Part shown: piece by piece, positions 1 to 9,321 of the stretch
How positions within the stretch are numbered: position 1 is the first letter of the stretch
Layout: every line of letters starts with the position of its first letter
Source of the DNA: Gemmatimonadota bacterium
GTDB taxonomy: Bacteria; Gemmatimonadota; Gemmatimonadetes; Gemmatimonadales; Gemmatimonadaceae
DNA: 64,000 nt
Assembly: GCA_016712265.1 (NCBI GenBank)
Contig: JADJRJ010000030.1
Span: forward strand, 1 to 64,000
Reading direction: 5' to 3'
Notes under the pieces: model-generated
The model's input: only the letters and a program-made list of their open reading frames with translations
What the model was told of the DNA's origin: nothing
The model's database searches: none
Made by a program: the position numbers and the translations under genes

Positions 1-30
1 CGGGACTTCGGACGACAAAAACGCCGCGAA

Positions 31-189
31 TCAGAATTCGCGGCGCTTCATCTCCTGGAAGATTTCCTGTACGGCCTCGACCTTCTCCTCGGGGTCCTTC
101 TGCGTGGCCGCCAGCGTCGGATCCTGCCAACGCGCAGGCCCGGCCTTCTGCTTTCCCTGCTTCCTCATCTTCTTGATCGGGGCCTGCAT
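31..189 (-). CDS. Small basic/acidic hypothetical protein (52 aa)
   Basis: A 52-codon frame opens with MQAPIKKMRKQGKQ and ends in EIFQEMKRREF. It is dense in Lys, Glu and Gln and ends in a predicted amphipathic helix. An in-frame stop five codons upstream means that, if translated, it must start at this ATG unless the region carries an indel like its neighbours. There is no convincing Shine-Dalgarno. I do not recognise the family. It could also be the tail of a larger frameshifted gene. Confidence 0.35.
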   Translation of the reverse strand: MQAPIKKMRKQGKQKAGPARWQDPTLAATQKDPEEKVEAVQEIFQEMKRREF

Positions 190-358
190 CTGCCTTGTCG
201 TTCATACGGGCACGGGGCGGCGGATGGGCGTACGCCGAAGATGAACGCTCGGCAGCCAGTCGGTGAAAGGACGGCCCGTGAGCGCCGAACGGACGGGAAG
301 AGACGCCGCCCGGCCACACCTTGGCCTCCCGACCGCGGCGGCTGACAGGCGTTGTTGG

Positions 359-819
359 TCAGCTTTTCGTCGTGACAGTCACCAGCCGCCCGCGATCGCC
401 CGAAAAGTGTTCTCAGCCTGTGCGATGGGTAGTACCGGATCTGTTGGATCACCCCGATCTCGCTCCGCGGAGTTCGGTCACTTCATGGCTTTTACTACCC
501 GTTGAAGACTACGAATAGTGGGCAAAATGGGGTTGCCGCATGCTCGTCCGCTCGTTCACTCGCAAGAAGTTCGGTCGTAGCCGCCGGACGAGGTCGAACG
601 CATTCCCCACCCCTGGCTTGGCCACGGTCGACTTTTCCTCCTCGAAGCAAAGCTGTCCGGGTTGCGGGAGGTCGGTGCAGGGGTGGCCGCGTCCGCAGCC
701 ATCGTACTCGCTGTGGCGGCGGTCGTCGTTCCAGTCGAGACGGTGGACGACTTCGGCGCACAATAAACGAGGCTGCCGGCAGCGTGGGACCAGCAGGAAT
801 GACACCGCTTGGCGGTCAT
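359..819 (-). pseudogene. Small secreted TonB-plug-like protein, frameshifted
   Basis: Piecing three minus-strand frames together gives a small exported protein. An N-terminal piece starts at the ATG near 819, a central piece reads NAFDLVRRLRPNFLR, and near 400-470 there are IQQIRYYPSHRAENTF-like residues followed by VTVTTKS and a stop at 359-361. That order (a 'YDAVRRLRP' helix, then an 'IE-IRYY--A-A---FG---' strand ending in V-TT) is what I know from small plug-domain-like lipoproteins common in Gemmatimonadota. The span is 461 nt, one short of a multiple of three, which fits a net single-base deletion. The function is unknown; it is probably a periplasmic or outer-membrane-associated protein. 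The assembly of frames is my inference. Confidence 0.42.
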
Positions 820-1935
820 TAGGCGCGTTGGGCCGGGTGGGGATCCCTGAATCTCGCGCCGAATGCTCCGTCAGCAACCCCCTCCCGCGGCCGCACCGAC
901 TTCCAGGCTCCATCTTCCCTGCCATGTCACAGCCGGACTTTGACCAACGCTTTGCCGAACCGGGGATGGACCTACGGCACAGGTGTGACTTCCCTGCGCG
1001 ACCGCGTGGGCGACATCCCGGGTGGCGGTCAGGTCCTCTGCCTTGCTGAAGGGCAGGGGCAGAAACGCCGTCTTCCATAGCGACGCTCCGGGTGCGCGGT
1101 AACCACAGTGGACCAACTCGGTGCCCAGGCTGGAGAAGGCGCAGATTGCTCGCCGCCGAGCGTGGGGTACCCCACAACGACCGCGGCCGACCTCGCCGAG
1201 TTCGAGATCCGCATCGGCGCTTGGGATGGGATCGTAGTCCATCTTGGCCCACCTGCCACAGGCGCTACGCCAGCAGGTGCACCGTGGGGTGGTGGCCGGA
1301 TTGCGCCCAGAAGTGTTCATCCTCAGGAGGCGTATTCGCCCGCACAACTCGCCCGCCGCCCGGGGCCCTCGCTCAGCGGAGCTCCTGATGAAGTGTGGTA
1401 GATCTGCATGGGGAACTCGCCGGGCTGAAAATGCGTCGTCGCGCACCGGATCGATCGAGAGGTGATTGAAGTACCACACGGGGCTTGCCTCCGTGGTGCC
1501 AGGTTCTGGCGCGCAAGCCGGGGTTGACGAGGGGCGTTGTCAGGTGAACGATGACGGCGATGCGCGCGCCCCTCGTCGGCCCTCGTCTGCGTCCTGTTCG
1601 AGGCCGGTTCACCACCGCCCCCGACGCACTTGAGCGCGTCTCCGGCTTCGTTTTGACTCCCGCTGTCACGGACTGGCGCTTGGATGCCACGGTTTGGTTG
1701 GTGGCGCGGACCACTCCGCGTGGCGGAAGGCATGAGCTGCGCGGACCGGCTCGTCGGCGATTGAACCATCGATGCCGTCCACGTGGCGACTACCTCGCCA
1801 GTTTTCATCATCGCCGCTCGATTCCTCGGGCTCATGCAACTTCCGGTCGTGGTGCGCGTGGATCGCGACCTCGACCGGTTGCCACCGGCGACGCGAGCGC
1901 CTCAGCGCATTTCCACCCTGCACCATGGAGCGTCC
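820..1935. other. About 1.1 kb with no gene I can resolve
   Basis: Six-frame reading gives only short incompatible pieces. A minus-strand piece near 1420-1470 (WYFNHLSIDPVRDD) resembles the YF--I-VDP segment of BNR/sortilin-type repeats. A plus-strand piece near 1800-1900 (QLPVVVRVDRDLDRLPP) also looks protein-like. Neither extends far enough to call a gene. Given the indels on both sides, this stretch probably once encoded one or two proteins whose frames are broken. Confidence 0.3.
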
Positions 1936-3001
1936 CGCGGGAGGTGACGGACAACACCGGGATACTCTATGGTAACGTTCGACACGCGCGCACCGGCACC
2001 GCCGTTCGCGACAGCGCGCGGCGTGGCGATCGAGTGGACGGAGACCAAAGCTCGGCGAGCGAAGGACGTGTGGAAGTGGTGGACCGTGCGGACATAGCGT
2101 TGACTTAGCGCGCGAAGCAGGCTCTTCGTCTTTTGCGACCTGCCCAGGAACCTCCCGTGCTCGCGCGTGGGGCGTTCGCCGAGACGGCATACCGGCTACA
2201 TCGAGTTCCGGGTGCCGTCCGGCGGGGTACGCCACCGCGCTGAGGTGGTGGGTGGTGGACGTCCAGGTGGCCTGGCGACGACTCGGCTGAGTCGCGCTGG
2301 AGCGGCGAAGGCGCGGCTGGCTGGGATCGTTTCGCGATGTGGAAGGGCGCGCCGTGGCAGGAGCCAGTTGGCGCTGCTGGGCGCCGAGGTCGATGGGCTC
2401 GCCAATAAGACCAGCTTTTTCGTTTCGGACTCCCTGCCGAGCGGACGTGGACCCTTACAGGTGCGCGCGCTGAGGCAGCGCCCTGGCGGCAGGTGGTGCG
2501 CCTCATCCGGGGAGTCATTGCGCGGGCGGCGATCACATAAGGAGACCCCATCACCGCATAACGACCGGATATGTCCGCGGGGAGGTGGTGCTCCGCAAAC
2601 TGGTGATTCGAAGGCGGCGGCGACGCACCCAGTTCCGGCAATTCCTCACGCCGCTAGACCGCGCAGAGCCGTCCGATGACGCCGTGCCTTGTTGCAGGGT
2701 GCAGGATCGAGATCAGCGGCGCGGGTCAGTTCGCGATGGTGGTGATGAAGGCCACGAGCCGCGTCCCCGGGCTCGACTACTGCGCCCCATCGTTGTACGT
2801 GGATGGGGTGCTGGACCCGTCGGACGACTACGATCGCTGGCTGGCGGAAGACTTGTTGGGGATCGAGGTCTATCCCGCGAAGCGATGCGGGCCGGCCGAT
2901 TCACCAACCGGCACCGGTGCGGAAGTATCGCGATCTGGTTGCGCCCGCGCCCGGGGCTGAGACCCCCCGACGCCGCGACGTCGGTCACCGACGAGTATTA
3001 A
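1936..3001 (+). pseudogene. Carboxypeptidase-regulatory-like protein with plug-like C-terminus, frameshifted
   Basis: Fragments in successive frames give TDNTGILYGNV-H-RTGTAVRDS near 1945-2015, VAIEWTETK near 2030, FVFCDLPRNLP near 2130, then CRIEI (about 2705), YCAPSLYVDGV (about 2780), LLGIEVYPAK (about 2855) and CGSIAIWLRPRPG near 2925-2960. The first part matches the start of a carboxypeptidase-regulatory (Ig-like) fold. The last part matches the plug-like tail 'C-I-VY-DG ... I-A-EVY ... CG-I--WT' seen in many Gemmatimonadota secreted proteins. At least four frameshifts separate the pieces and the true start is unknown. It is likely an exported surface or outer-membrane accessory protein; its ligand is unknown. 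Confidence 0.5.
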
Positions 3002-3039
3002 GGCGTATGGCGGGGCCGCAGCGGTTCGTCCCAAGCGCG

Positions 3040-4562
3040 TGACAGGACGTGGGGTGATAGGGTCGCCTGGGTGTCAGCTGTGGTTGCGACCACCTCCACA
3101 GCCGGTTCCACGTCCTGTCCCGTGTGCTCCCCTTGCTCGTGGCATCGCGTTAGGCAGCGCGACTGCCAGCGCCCAGACAGTCAGCCGCCAAAGTCCGTCC
3201 GGTGCGCCGGGAACAAGTTTGACATCCTGCCGTCGAGCCGGTCCGGGATGGCCAGTGTCTGGATCGCGCTCGATGACCGCTCTCGATCCCCTTGCCACCC
3301 CCGCCAAGGTCCACGCGACACGGCTCCAGTGCCGTGTTTGCGCTCCCGTACTTCCGACGGCAACTCCGGCAATCGCAAGTGGCGGGATGACCATGCCGGT
3401 GGGCGGGTTCTTCGCCTCCGGGGAGTGGGCCGGCGCGGCGACCGTGGCCATCCAGCAGATCGATCGCGCGAATGTGGGTTCGGTGTACCGCTCTCCGAGC
3501 GCAGTGCCATCAACCGATATTTCACCGGCGTCCCGGGACGCCTACGCCTGGTAAGAGGTGAAATGTGGGGCGGCCGTCGTCAGTTCGCGGACTCGGCGCA
3601 ATCTGATGGCGTTGACCTGCTCTATGCCGGGAGTGACACCATCCGACAGGACGGGTCCGCGGCCGACTTTCGCGGCAGGCTGACCAAGGGGGTTATGGGA
3701 GGGAACCGCATGTTCGAGGTGGTGATGGTGCACAATCGATCGGCGATGACGCACGATGCACACCACAACATTCGGGTTCGACTCGACAAACCGGATCTGG
3801 GGCATGCGGAGCGCGACCGGGACCACAATGCGGACAAGACGAATATCTGGGGCTGCACACGAGTATGTGCGTCCGATGGGCACGGAGGGTGGCGCGTGGG
3901 TTGGCTGGCTACGCCAATCGGTTGTCGCATCCCAAGATCCCCAACTATCGGTTGATGAACATTCCGCGCGACCCGGGAACACGAACGCGTTCAACCTCGG
4001 TGTTGGCTTGGCAAGGTGACCGACGCGGCCACCTTGGCGTCGACTTTATCTATGAACCCATCTTTCGAGACTTGGGCTTCCAGGATGCCGCGCGGGACAC
4101 CGCAATCGCCGGGGCGGCACCATCCCCGCTGGCGGGAAGACGGTGGAGAATACCTTCCGCTTCTCAACACGAAAATGCGCCTCGGGATCGGTCGCGAGCA
4201 GGCGAGCAAGCGCAACGGGCACGGTCTCCGGCTTTCAGTTCGGGCTCGCGCTGGGCACGGTCAACTACCGCCTCAGCAGCGGAACAACGTGCTGCGCACC
4301 GATCGCGTGCAGAACGAGCACTGGATGGAATGGGCCCCACGCTGGGGTACCACTACAAGTCGCGCGACTTCGAGCTGCTGTACAACGTGCGGATGACCTG
4401 CTTCTCGGGAGCGCGCACGCCGAGCCCGGTGGCGATGACGTGTCGATCACCGCCGCGTCGCCGACGCAGGGCGGGGGATCATCGCCGCGCCGGCCTCCCG
4501 CTCACTTTTGATGGTGGCGCGCCATCGTGCACCGGATGATGATCCGCCTCCCGATCCGGTAA
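3040..4562 (+). pseudogene. Outer-membrane beta-barrel protein, frameshifted
   Basis: Pieces in different frames join into a barrel-like protein: PKIPNYRLMNIPRDPGTRT (about 3930-3985), AFNLGVGLAR (about 3990), LGVDFIYEPIFRD (about 4035), FGLALGTVNYRLS (about 4235), LGYHYKSRDFELLYNVRMTC (about 4345-4400), DDVSITAA and, at the end, MIRLPIR before the TAA at 4560-4562. The alternation of hydrophobic and polar residues, aromatic girdle residues and a short final strand are typical of outer-membrane barrels. The N-terminal part up to about 3700 is too disrupted to read; an Ala-rich stretch near 3150 could be the signal peptide. The substrate is unknown. A FadL-like or other transport role is only a guess. 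Confidence 0.5.
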
Positions 4563-4600
4563 ACCGCCAAGGGCGAGTCGCGGGGCGTCCGATGCCCCCC

Positions 4601-4692
4601 GCGTGCTGCCCCGTACCGCTCGTGCCGCGCGTGCTGCCCGTACCGCGCAATTTGCCCGGTGCCCCCGGCGTGCCCCTCGTGCTGCCCGTACC
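4601..4692. repeat. GC-rich imperfect direct repeats
   Basis: The unit GTGCTGCCCGTACC recurs at about 4602 (with one extra C), 4631 and 4679, interleaved with CGTGCCGCGC-type segments. It lies in the 285-nt spacer between the barrel gene and the cytochrome. Read on the minus strand it encodes a Gly/Thr/Arg-rich low-complexity peptide with no start signal I trust, so I treat it as non-coding spacer. Confidence 0.5.
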
Positions 4693-4847
4693 CGCCCGTG
4701 CCGCGCCTTGGCGGTTCACTCGATCCACCGTCCGGTCGACCATCGCCGCCTCCCGACCCCGGCACCCCACTGGCACCGGAGGTGGCCAAGCGAACATTTC
4801 CCCCGTTCGCGCACGACCCGTTGCCCGGGGTCCCGATTTCGAGGAAG

Positions 4848-5279
4848 ATGTCCCGACCCAGTCGCCGCCTGCTGGCCGTCCTGCCAGCGGCCTTGTTGCC
4901 TTGCAGATCCTCCCCGCCCAAGGGGACTCTACCGTAACTCCCACGACCCGATCGGTCATTACGGGGGTGTTCAACACCGAGCAGGTCGCCCGCGGGCGAG
5001 CGGGTCACCGGGCGCAGTGCGCGTCGTGCCATGGCGCCGAAGCGTATACGGGTGCCGATTTCGAGGCGGCATGGAAGGCCAGACCCTGTTCGACCTGTTC
5101 GAGTTGATCCGGACCACGATGCCGAATGACAACCCGGGAGCATTCCCCAGAACGAGCTGGTCGACATCGTGGCGTACATCCTGAATCTCAACGGCTATCC
5201 GCCCGGTGAGCCGAGCTGCCGAACGATCCCGGAAGCGCGCTCAGCTGGTCCAGATCGACACCATCCGCCGCGCCCGTGA
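4848..5279 (+). pseudogene. Exported c-type cytochrome, frameshifted
   Basis: A signal-like start (MSRPSRRLLAVLPAALL, ATG at 4848) leads into ITGVFNTEQVARGR and the haem motif CASCH (about 5020-5034). It continues as QTLFDLFELIRTTMPNDNPG and ELVDIVAYILNLNGYPPGE in two further frames. This is a class I cytochrome c with haem-binding CxxCH and a distal Met (TTMP). Two breaks sit in homopolymers: one more G after 'tggaag' and one more C in 'ttcccc' restore WKGQ and FPQN. It ends with TGA at 5277-5279, overlapping the GTG start of the FAD oxidoreductase. It probably carries electrons from that enzyme in the periplasm. Confidence 0.7.
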
Positions 5280-6661
5280 GCACCCTCGATCGTCGCGACT
5301 TCCTCAAGACGGCGGGCGCCCAAGCGGGGCTGATCGTCGCTGGTGGGTCGTCGTTAGGCGTGATGGTGCAGGACCTGCGGCAGCGCAACAACCGCGCCCA
5401 CGGGCTCCCGGCCTGTCGACCGCGGCACCGGATGTCGTGGTGGTTGGTGCGGGGTGTATCGGTGGATGGACCACGCATCACCTGCAGCTGATGGGAGCGA
5501 AGGTCGGCGTGATCGACGCCTACGGCCTGGGGAACTCGCGCTCCACGTCGGGGACTTCACCCGCGGTTTTCGCGACCTCGTACGGCGACCGTCCGCAGGG
5601 CGAGCAGTGGATGCTCTGGGCGCACGAGGCGATCGCGAAGTGGAACGAGTGGAACGAGATCTTCTGGAAGGAGATGGAGCCCGCGTCTTCTTCCAGACCG
5701 GCGACCCTGATCACCCGCGCGCGGCCCGGGAGCCGTTCCTCACCAAGACCCGCGAATTGTGGGTGAAGAACAAGATCCCCACACGACGTTGACCGTGGAC
5801 GAGGCGAGGTATCGCTGGCCGGTCTTCAACCTGGACGGGATCAACGCGGTGCTCTCGAGCCGCAAGCTGGCGTAGGTCGCGCGCCGCTCCTGTGAGCTGG
5901 TGGCGGCGCGCATTGCTGAAGATGGGCGGGACCCTCACCATCGAGCGCGTGACGACGATCATGCGCGGCGACGGCTAGATCGACCACCTGCTCCTCTCCA
6001 ACGGGGATGTAGTTCGCGCCGGCCACTACGTCTTTGCCTGTGGGCCGGCTGGGCAAGGTCTTCGCCGGCCTGTTGGGCCCCGCGCATGCGCGCCCCGATG
6101 GGGAATGTCTTCTGTACGGCGACCCCGGTGGGCGATCCGCGCTTTCAGGCGCCGCATGCGGCGAGCCACAACTTCCCGGCATTACGGGTGGCCGGCGGTC
6201 CCGATCGACAACCATGGCTTCCGGACGCGGATCGGGGCGGTCACGGCTGGCGACCCGGATTCCAGCGAGCGGATGGTGGAGCGCCTAACGTGGCGCGCCT
6301 GCGCACCTTCCTTGCCGAGCGGTTCCCCTTGTTGAAGGACGCGCCGATCAATGAGCAGCGCGCGTGCCACTACGAGAGCACGGTCTCGCGCAACTTCATC
6401 ATCGACAAGCACCGGACCTGAAGAACGCGTGGATCGCCGGCGGCGGGAATGCCGAGGCGTTCAAGCAGGCCGGTGTTTGGCGAGTACGTGGCCAAGCGGG
6501 TGTTGGGAAAGCCGACCGATCCTGCGCTCACCGAGGCGTTCCGCATTCCGACGACGACGTACGAGGAGGAGCGCAAGGCGGAAGAGGCGGCGAAGGCGGC
6601 CGGCCAGCCGGCGCCAGCTCGGCGGCCGGGTGGGGACAGCGACTACTGGGATGATGTCTGA
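5276..6661 (+). pseudogene. Tat-exported FAD-dependent oxidoreductase (DAO-like), frameshifted
   Basis: The GTG at 5276 starts MSTLDRRDFLKTAG, a twin-arginine-type signal (DRRDFLK). A later frame gives VVVVGAGCIGGWTTHHL, the FAD-binding GxGxxG site, then GLGNSRSTSG and WAHEAIAKWNEWNEIFW. Near the end NAWIAGGGNAEAFKQAG and VFGEYVAKRVLGKP form the second flavin-contacting region, and the gene stops after GGDSDYWDDV. This layout matches D-amino-acid-oxidase/sarcosine-oxidase-like flavoenzymes of about 450 residues; the substrate cannot be told. At least six frameshifts, including apparent in-frame stops near 5875 and 5977, break it. The 4-nt overlap with the cytochrome suggests the two act as dehydrogenase plus electron acceptor. 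Confidence 0.68.
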
Positions 6662-6680
6662 AGACGGCAGACGGCAGACG
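6662..6680. repeat. Heptad repeat copy A (AGACGGC units)
   Basis: Between the FAD oxidoreductase stop and the next start lies AGACGGCAGACGGCAGACG, the reverse complement of the TCTGCCG heptads found at 23818, 25155 and, inverted, at 40614. It is the only copy in the opposite orientation to the gene that follows it. Confidence 0.6.
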
Positions 6681-6690
6681 ATGGAGGTCC

Positions 6691-7079
6691 ATGCGGCGTT
6701 GGGCACACCGCGATCTTCCCCCTGCTGCTTCAGGGCGGCTGGACGGAAGTCGGCGGAAGACCGAACGGGGAACCCGGTCTACGTGAACTCCGTCGCTGGC
6801 AGAAAGGCAGGACGGGATCATTTCGGCCACGGTCCGCGTGGTTTACGCGAAGAAGGTCGCTATTCCGGGGGAGAAGGACTCGCTCACGGCCTCCAAGGCC
6901 ACGGAGGCCATGTTCAACTGCACGGCGAAGACCTTCGCCGGTGAAGGGAGAGCTGGATCTACTTCAACGAGAAGACCGGAAAGACCTACCAGCACAAGGT
7001 GAACCGGTCCCGGTACGGGCCGACGATCGCGGGGTCGTTCGGCGACGTGGCGCTCAAGCACTACTGCAAGGGCGGATAA
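6691..7079 (+). pseudogene. Surface-adhesin-E-like small protein, frameshifted
   Basis: Pieces from about 6720 give GGWTEVGGRPNGEP, PVYVNSVAG, VVYAKKVAIPGEKDSLTAS, AMFNCTAKTFAGEG, then (other frame) SWIYFNEKTGKTY and SFGDVALKHYCKGG before the TAA at 7077. Paired cysteines (FNC and HYC), the W----G--G--VY--- start and the final 'G-V----C' are features of the surface-adhesin E (protein E-like) fold, a small periplasmic or surface domain. The start may be the ATG at 6691. Its role here is unknown. The family assignment is from pattern memory and is moderately secure. Confidence 0.5.
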
Positions 7080-7088
7080 CCCTGAAGG

Positions 7089-7500
7089 TCACTCGATAAC
7101 GCTGCCGTCGCCGCATTGCCGCGTCTCGGCCTCATTCGCTGGCTTCAACGCCCAGTGCACGCGGTGCATGAGGAACAGGGCGCTCGCAGCTCCAGCCCCG
7201 TTTCGCGCTGAATCTGGAGCGCGCTCACACCCTCTTTTGATGCGCAGGCGCGGTAGAACGCGAGACACCAGAAACGGAAGGGGATTGGGGAGTCCTCCGC
7301 GAGCGTGTCTACGCGCACGGTGAACGCTGCTTGCAGCCGTAGCACCGCCACAGATGGCGGCGATTCCCATGGTCCCGTCCTTCGCCATCATTTGACGCAC
7401 CGCTGTATCGCCGCAGCGGGGGCAGCAAGGCGTATCGCCCCACCGCTGCTCCTCGAAGAAGGCGACCGCCGCGCCCCTCGTCGGCGCAGGCGCGTGGGAT
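7089..7500 (-). mobile_element. IS1595-family (ISXO2-like) transposase remnant
   Basis: Minus-strand pieces give AFFEEQRWGDTPCCPRCG, then WRCYGCKQ, forming the N-terminal zinc ribbon (CPxCG...CxxC). VRVDTLAEDSPIPFRFWCLA and YRACASKEGVSALQIQRETG follow, the helix-turn-helix-like segment preceding the DDE domain in ISXO2-type transposases. The reading then reaches LFLMHRVHWALKP and a stop at 7089. The whole catalytic DDE domain is missing and at least two frameshifts are present, so the copy cannot transpose. No terminal inverted repeats are visible. Confidence 0.6.
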
Positions 7501-7653
7501 CCTTAACTCCCGGCAGGCTTCTTGCTGGCGACGTTGGGGCACATCAGGATACTTGACGCACGACGCGCAGCCAAGAGCGCCGTGCTCTGGAATCTTCGGT
7601 GACGGCCGGTGTATTGACTCGTCCAAGAGCACAGTGCTAGTTTTGTCTCACGG

Positions 7654-8008
7654 ATGAGCGAAGACCAAGCCATCGCGGCCGCCAAGGCCCTTGCGAACAC
7701 AGTGCTGCTCGACCGCCTCAAGGCGGCCGTGCGGCGGCAGTTCACCCGTACACGCAAGGCCGAGAACGAGCTGCTGGACTACGGCCTTGATATGCGCGGA
7801 GCCAGGGCGCTCATCTTGGAGCACGAGGGGGGATTCGCGACCGGTTTCCCTCGACAAGTATCCGGACGTCTTCGAGTACCTCGTGGTGCTCAGGGTGCCC
7901 GTCGAGGGGTTTCATAAGCCGTTCTATGTGAAGGTTGGGCTTGCCCTTCCCGATCTGGACTCAGGAGAACTGATCTCATTCCACGAGTGGGGTCTTCATA
8001 ACCGATGA
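7654..8008 (+). pseudogene. MqsR-like mRNA-interferase toxin of a type II TA pair, frameshifted
   Basis: The frame starts MSEDQAIAAAKALANTVLL and continues RKAENELLDYGLDMRGARA; after a single shift near 7845 it reads DKYPDVFEYLVVLRVPVEG, FYVKVGLALPDL and ISFHEW. The 'D-W--VY' -like DVFEY, the F/Y-VKV-L strand and the final -SFH- resemble MqsR/RelE-fold ribonucleases of about 100-120 residues. The strongest support is the next gene, an MqsA-like antitoxin whose ATG (8005) overlaps this stop (ATGA). Toxin-first order matches mqsRA. An added base around the Gly-Phe codons restores one frame, so it may be intact in the organism. The exact toxin family is inferred. Confidence 0.55.
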
Positions 8009-8704
8009 ACAACACCGAGATGCAAAAGGAGACTTGCACGCGCTGCCGTAAGGGCATGGTGTCGCCGGTAACGGTAGACGCGGAGCACACACACGACGGC
8101 GAGACAGTCTCGTTCAACGAGACTTTCATGCGCTGCTGCAACAACTGCGGGCGCGAATACTTCACCGAGGAACAGTCGGACGCCCGACAAATGGCTATTA
8201 CGAACGCCATTCGCGCCAAGGCGCGGGCTGCTTACGACGGAAGAGATTGAACTCGCCCGCACGCAATATGGCTTGAATCAAGCCGAGTTTGAGAAAGCGC
8301 TAGGCGTTGGCAAGAACGTGGTGGGACGCTGGGAGCGCGGCACGGTGCCGCCAACCGGTGCGGCCAACCTAGGTCTGTGGGTCGCACTCCATGAACCGGA
8401 AGTATTTGCCAAGTGGGCAAGAACTAGGGGCGTCGAGGTAGCGATTCCTGCGCCCGCCCCAGCGGTGGCCGTTGCGCGCACAACGCAAGCGCCCACCGCC
8501 ACGCCTAGCGTGCTGCTGTTCCGCGTGCCCGGAAAGGCGAAACACTTCTCTGGTGCGTGGCCGACCGTGTGGAGAGCGAGGGCAACTCTCATCAAATGGA
8601 GGTCTTCTCTCCGTGAAACTCCCGGATTTCGCAAATCGTGCTTGAAGGCGTGCGGTTCAAGCATCGCGATGATTACCTCACGATTCCTCCGGGCAAGGAA
8701 GTAA
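8005..8704 (+). pseudogene. MqsA/YgiT-type antitoxin with zinc ribbon and HTH, frameshifted
   Basis: It starts MNNTEMQKETCTRCRKG with a first CxxC pair and has CCNNCGREYF as the second, the YgiT-type zinc ribbon. Then come TEEQSDARQMAITNAIRA and, after a one-base shift near 8240, LLTTEEIELARTQYGLNQ, AEFEKALGVGKNVVGRWERG and a helical tail, a canonical Xre-type HTH that would bind the operon promoter. MqsA-like antitoxins have exactly this order (zinc domain that binds toxin, then DNA-binding HTH). The end is uncertain: the shifted frame runs on to 8704 through Pro/Ala-rich, then less convincing sequence. An added base near 'gcgcggg' would restore ARALLTTEE. Confidence 0.65.
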
Positions 8705-9050
8705 AGGAAGTGGGGTCAAGCTAGACATTCAAGTTGCCCGAGCTGCGGGAAGACCTGAAGGCCGCGCTCGTTCGCTTGTGGCCAAAAGCGACGAAGACGC
8801 GGTTTACCAGTTCGACATTTCCTACGTGATCTTCTTACTCGATGGAATGGGACGAAGGCGAAGACGGCCTGAGAACTTGATCAACGTTTGATCCAAAACG
8901 GGCAGTAACATGTTGCTGCCCTACGTCCTGAAGCTGGTTTCTAGTCTGACGGGACGGGCAGGTTCGGCCCGACGTGGGTCGCCCAACCACTTTCAAACCG
9001 CCAGCGCCGTCTGCCGAACCGGTTGCGCCGCCGGCGGCTAGGTGCAGGAC
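8705..9050. other. Gap without a resolvable gene
   Basis: Only short protein-like pieces are visible on the plus strand, for example FKLPELREDLKAALV and VAKSDEDAVYQFDISYVIF (about 8730-8840). They may belong to one small accessory protein broken by indels. I see no RNA gene or repeat before the tRNA-like sequence at 9051. Confidence 0.3.
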
Positions 9051-9134
9051 GCGGTCGTGGCGAAACTGGTAGACGCGATAGACTTGAACCTGCTTTGCAA
9101 ATTCGCGCTTGCGGTTCAACTCCCGCCGACCGCA
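9051..9134 (+). tRNA. tRNA-Leu-like gene, imperfect
   Basis: The 5' arm GCGGTCG (9051-9057) pairs fully with CGACCGC (9127-9133). TGGCGAAACTGGTAGACGC is a class II, leucine-type D arm and TTCAACT is a good T loop with a CCCGC 3' stem; the 5' T-stem needs one more G (GCGG for GCGGG). A long variable arm is present. The anticodon region GATAGACTTGAACCTGCT does not form a proper 5-bp stem, so I cannot name the anticodon; by position it would be TGA, which is not a leucine anticodon. It is either damaged by sequence error or a decayed element-borne tRNA. CCA is not encoded. Confidence 0.5.
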
Positions 9135-9173
9135 CAGGAGCGGCGCAAGAAGTACGGCAAAGAAGCCGCCCAC

Positions 9174-9290
9174 ATGAAGAATCCCACCCTAAAGCCAGAA
9201 ATCCTCAAGGTCGAGGGTGACTGGAAAGAGGCCGTTAGGGCTGCACTGAAACGCGGGAAACCGCCCGCATCAAAGGGGCAAGAAGTAATT
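9174..9290 (+). CDS. Short hypothetical protein (about 40 codons credible)
   Basis: The frame MKNPTLKPEILKVEGDWKEA followed by VRAALKRGKPP resembles short proteins ending in 'DWK-AV--AL-K--P---WP'. It stays open to 9479 but would then run through the Shine-Dalgarno and start of the next gene, so its real end is probably near 9260-9300 after a missed base. It lies right behind the tRNA-like sequence. The function is unknown. Confidence 0.35.
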
Positions 9291-9307
9291 CACCCTAGCC
9301 GACGAAA

Positions 9308-9316
9308 AGGAGGTGA
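9308..9316 (+). promoter_or_regulatory. Consensus Shine-Dalgarno AGGAGGTGA
   Basis: AGGAGGTGA lies 5 nt before the ATG at 9322, a near-perfect anti-16S match. Most genes in this window have weak or no visible ribosome site, so this stands out and fixes the start of the small gene behind it. Confidence 0.75.
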
Positions 9317-9321
9317 GATTT

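Noticed and set aside
4447..4977. Minus-strand Gly/Thr/Arg-rich 'collagen-like' frame
   Set aside because: Low complexity from the GC-rich direct repeats, no ribosome site, and it crosses the start of the cytochrome gene on the other strand.
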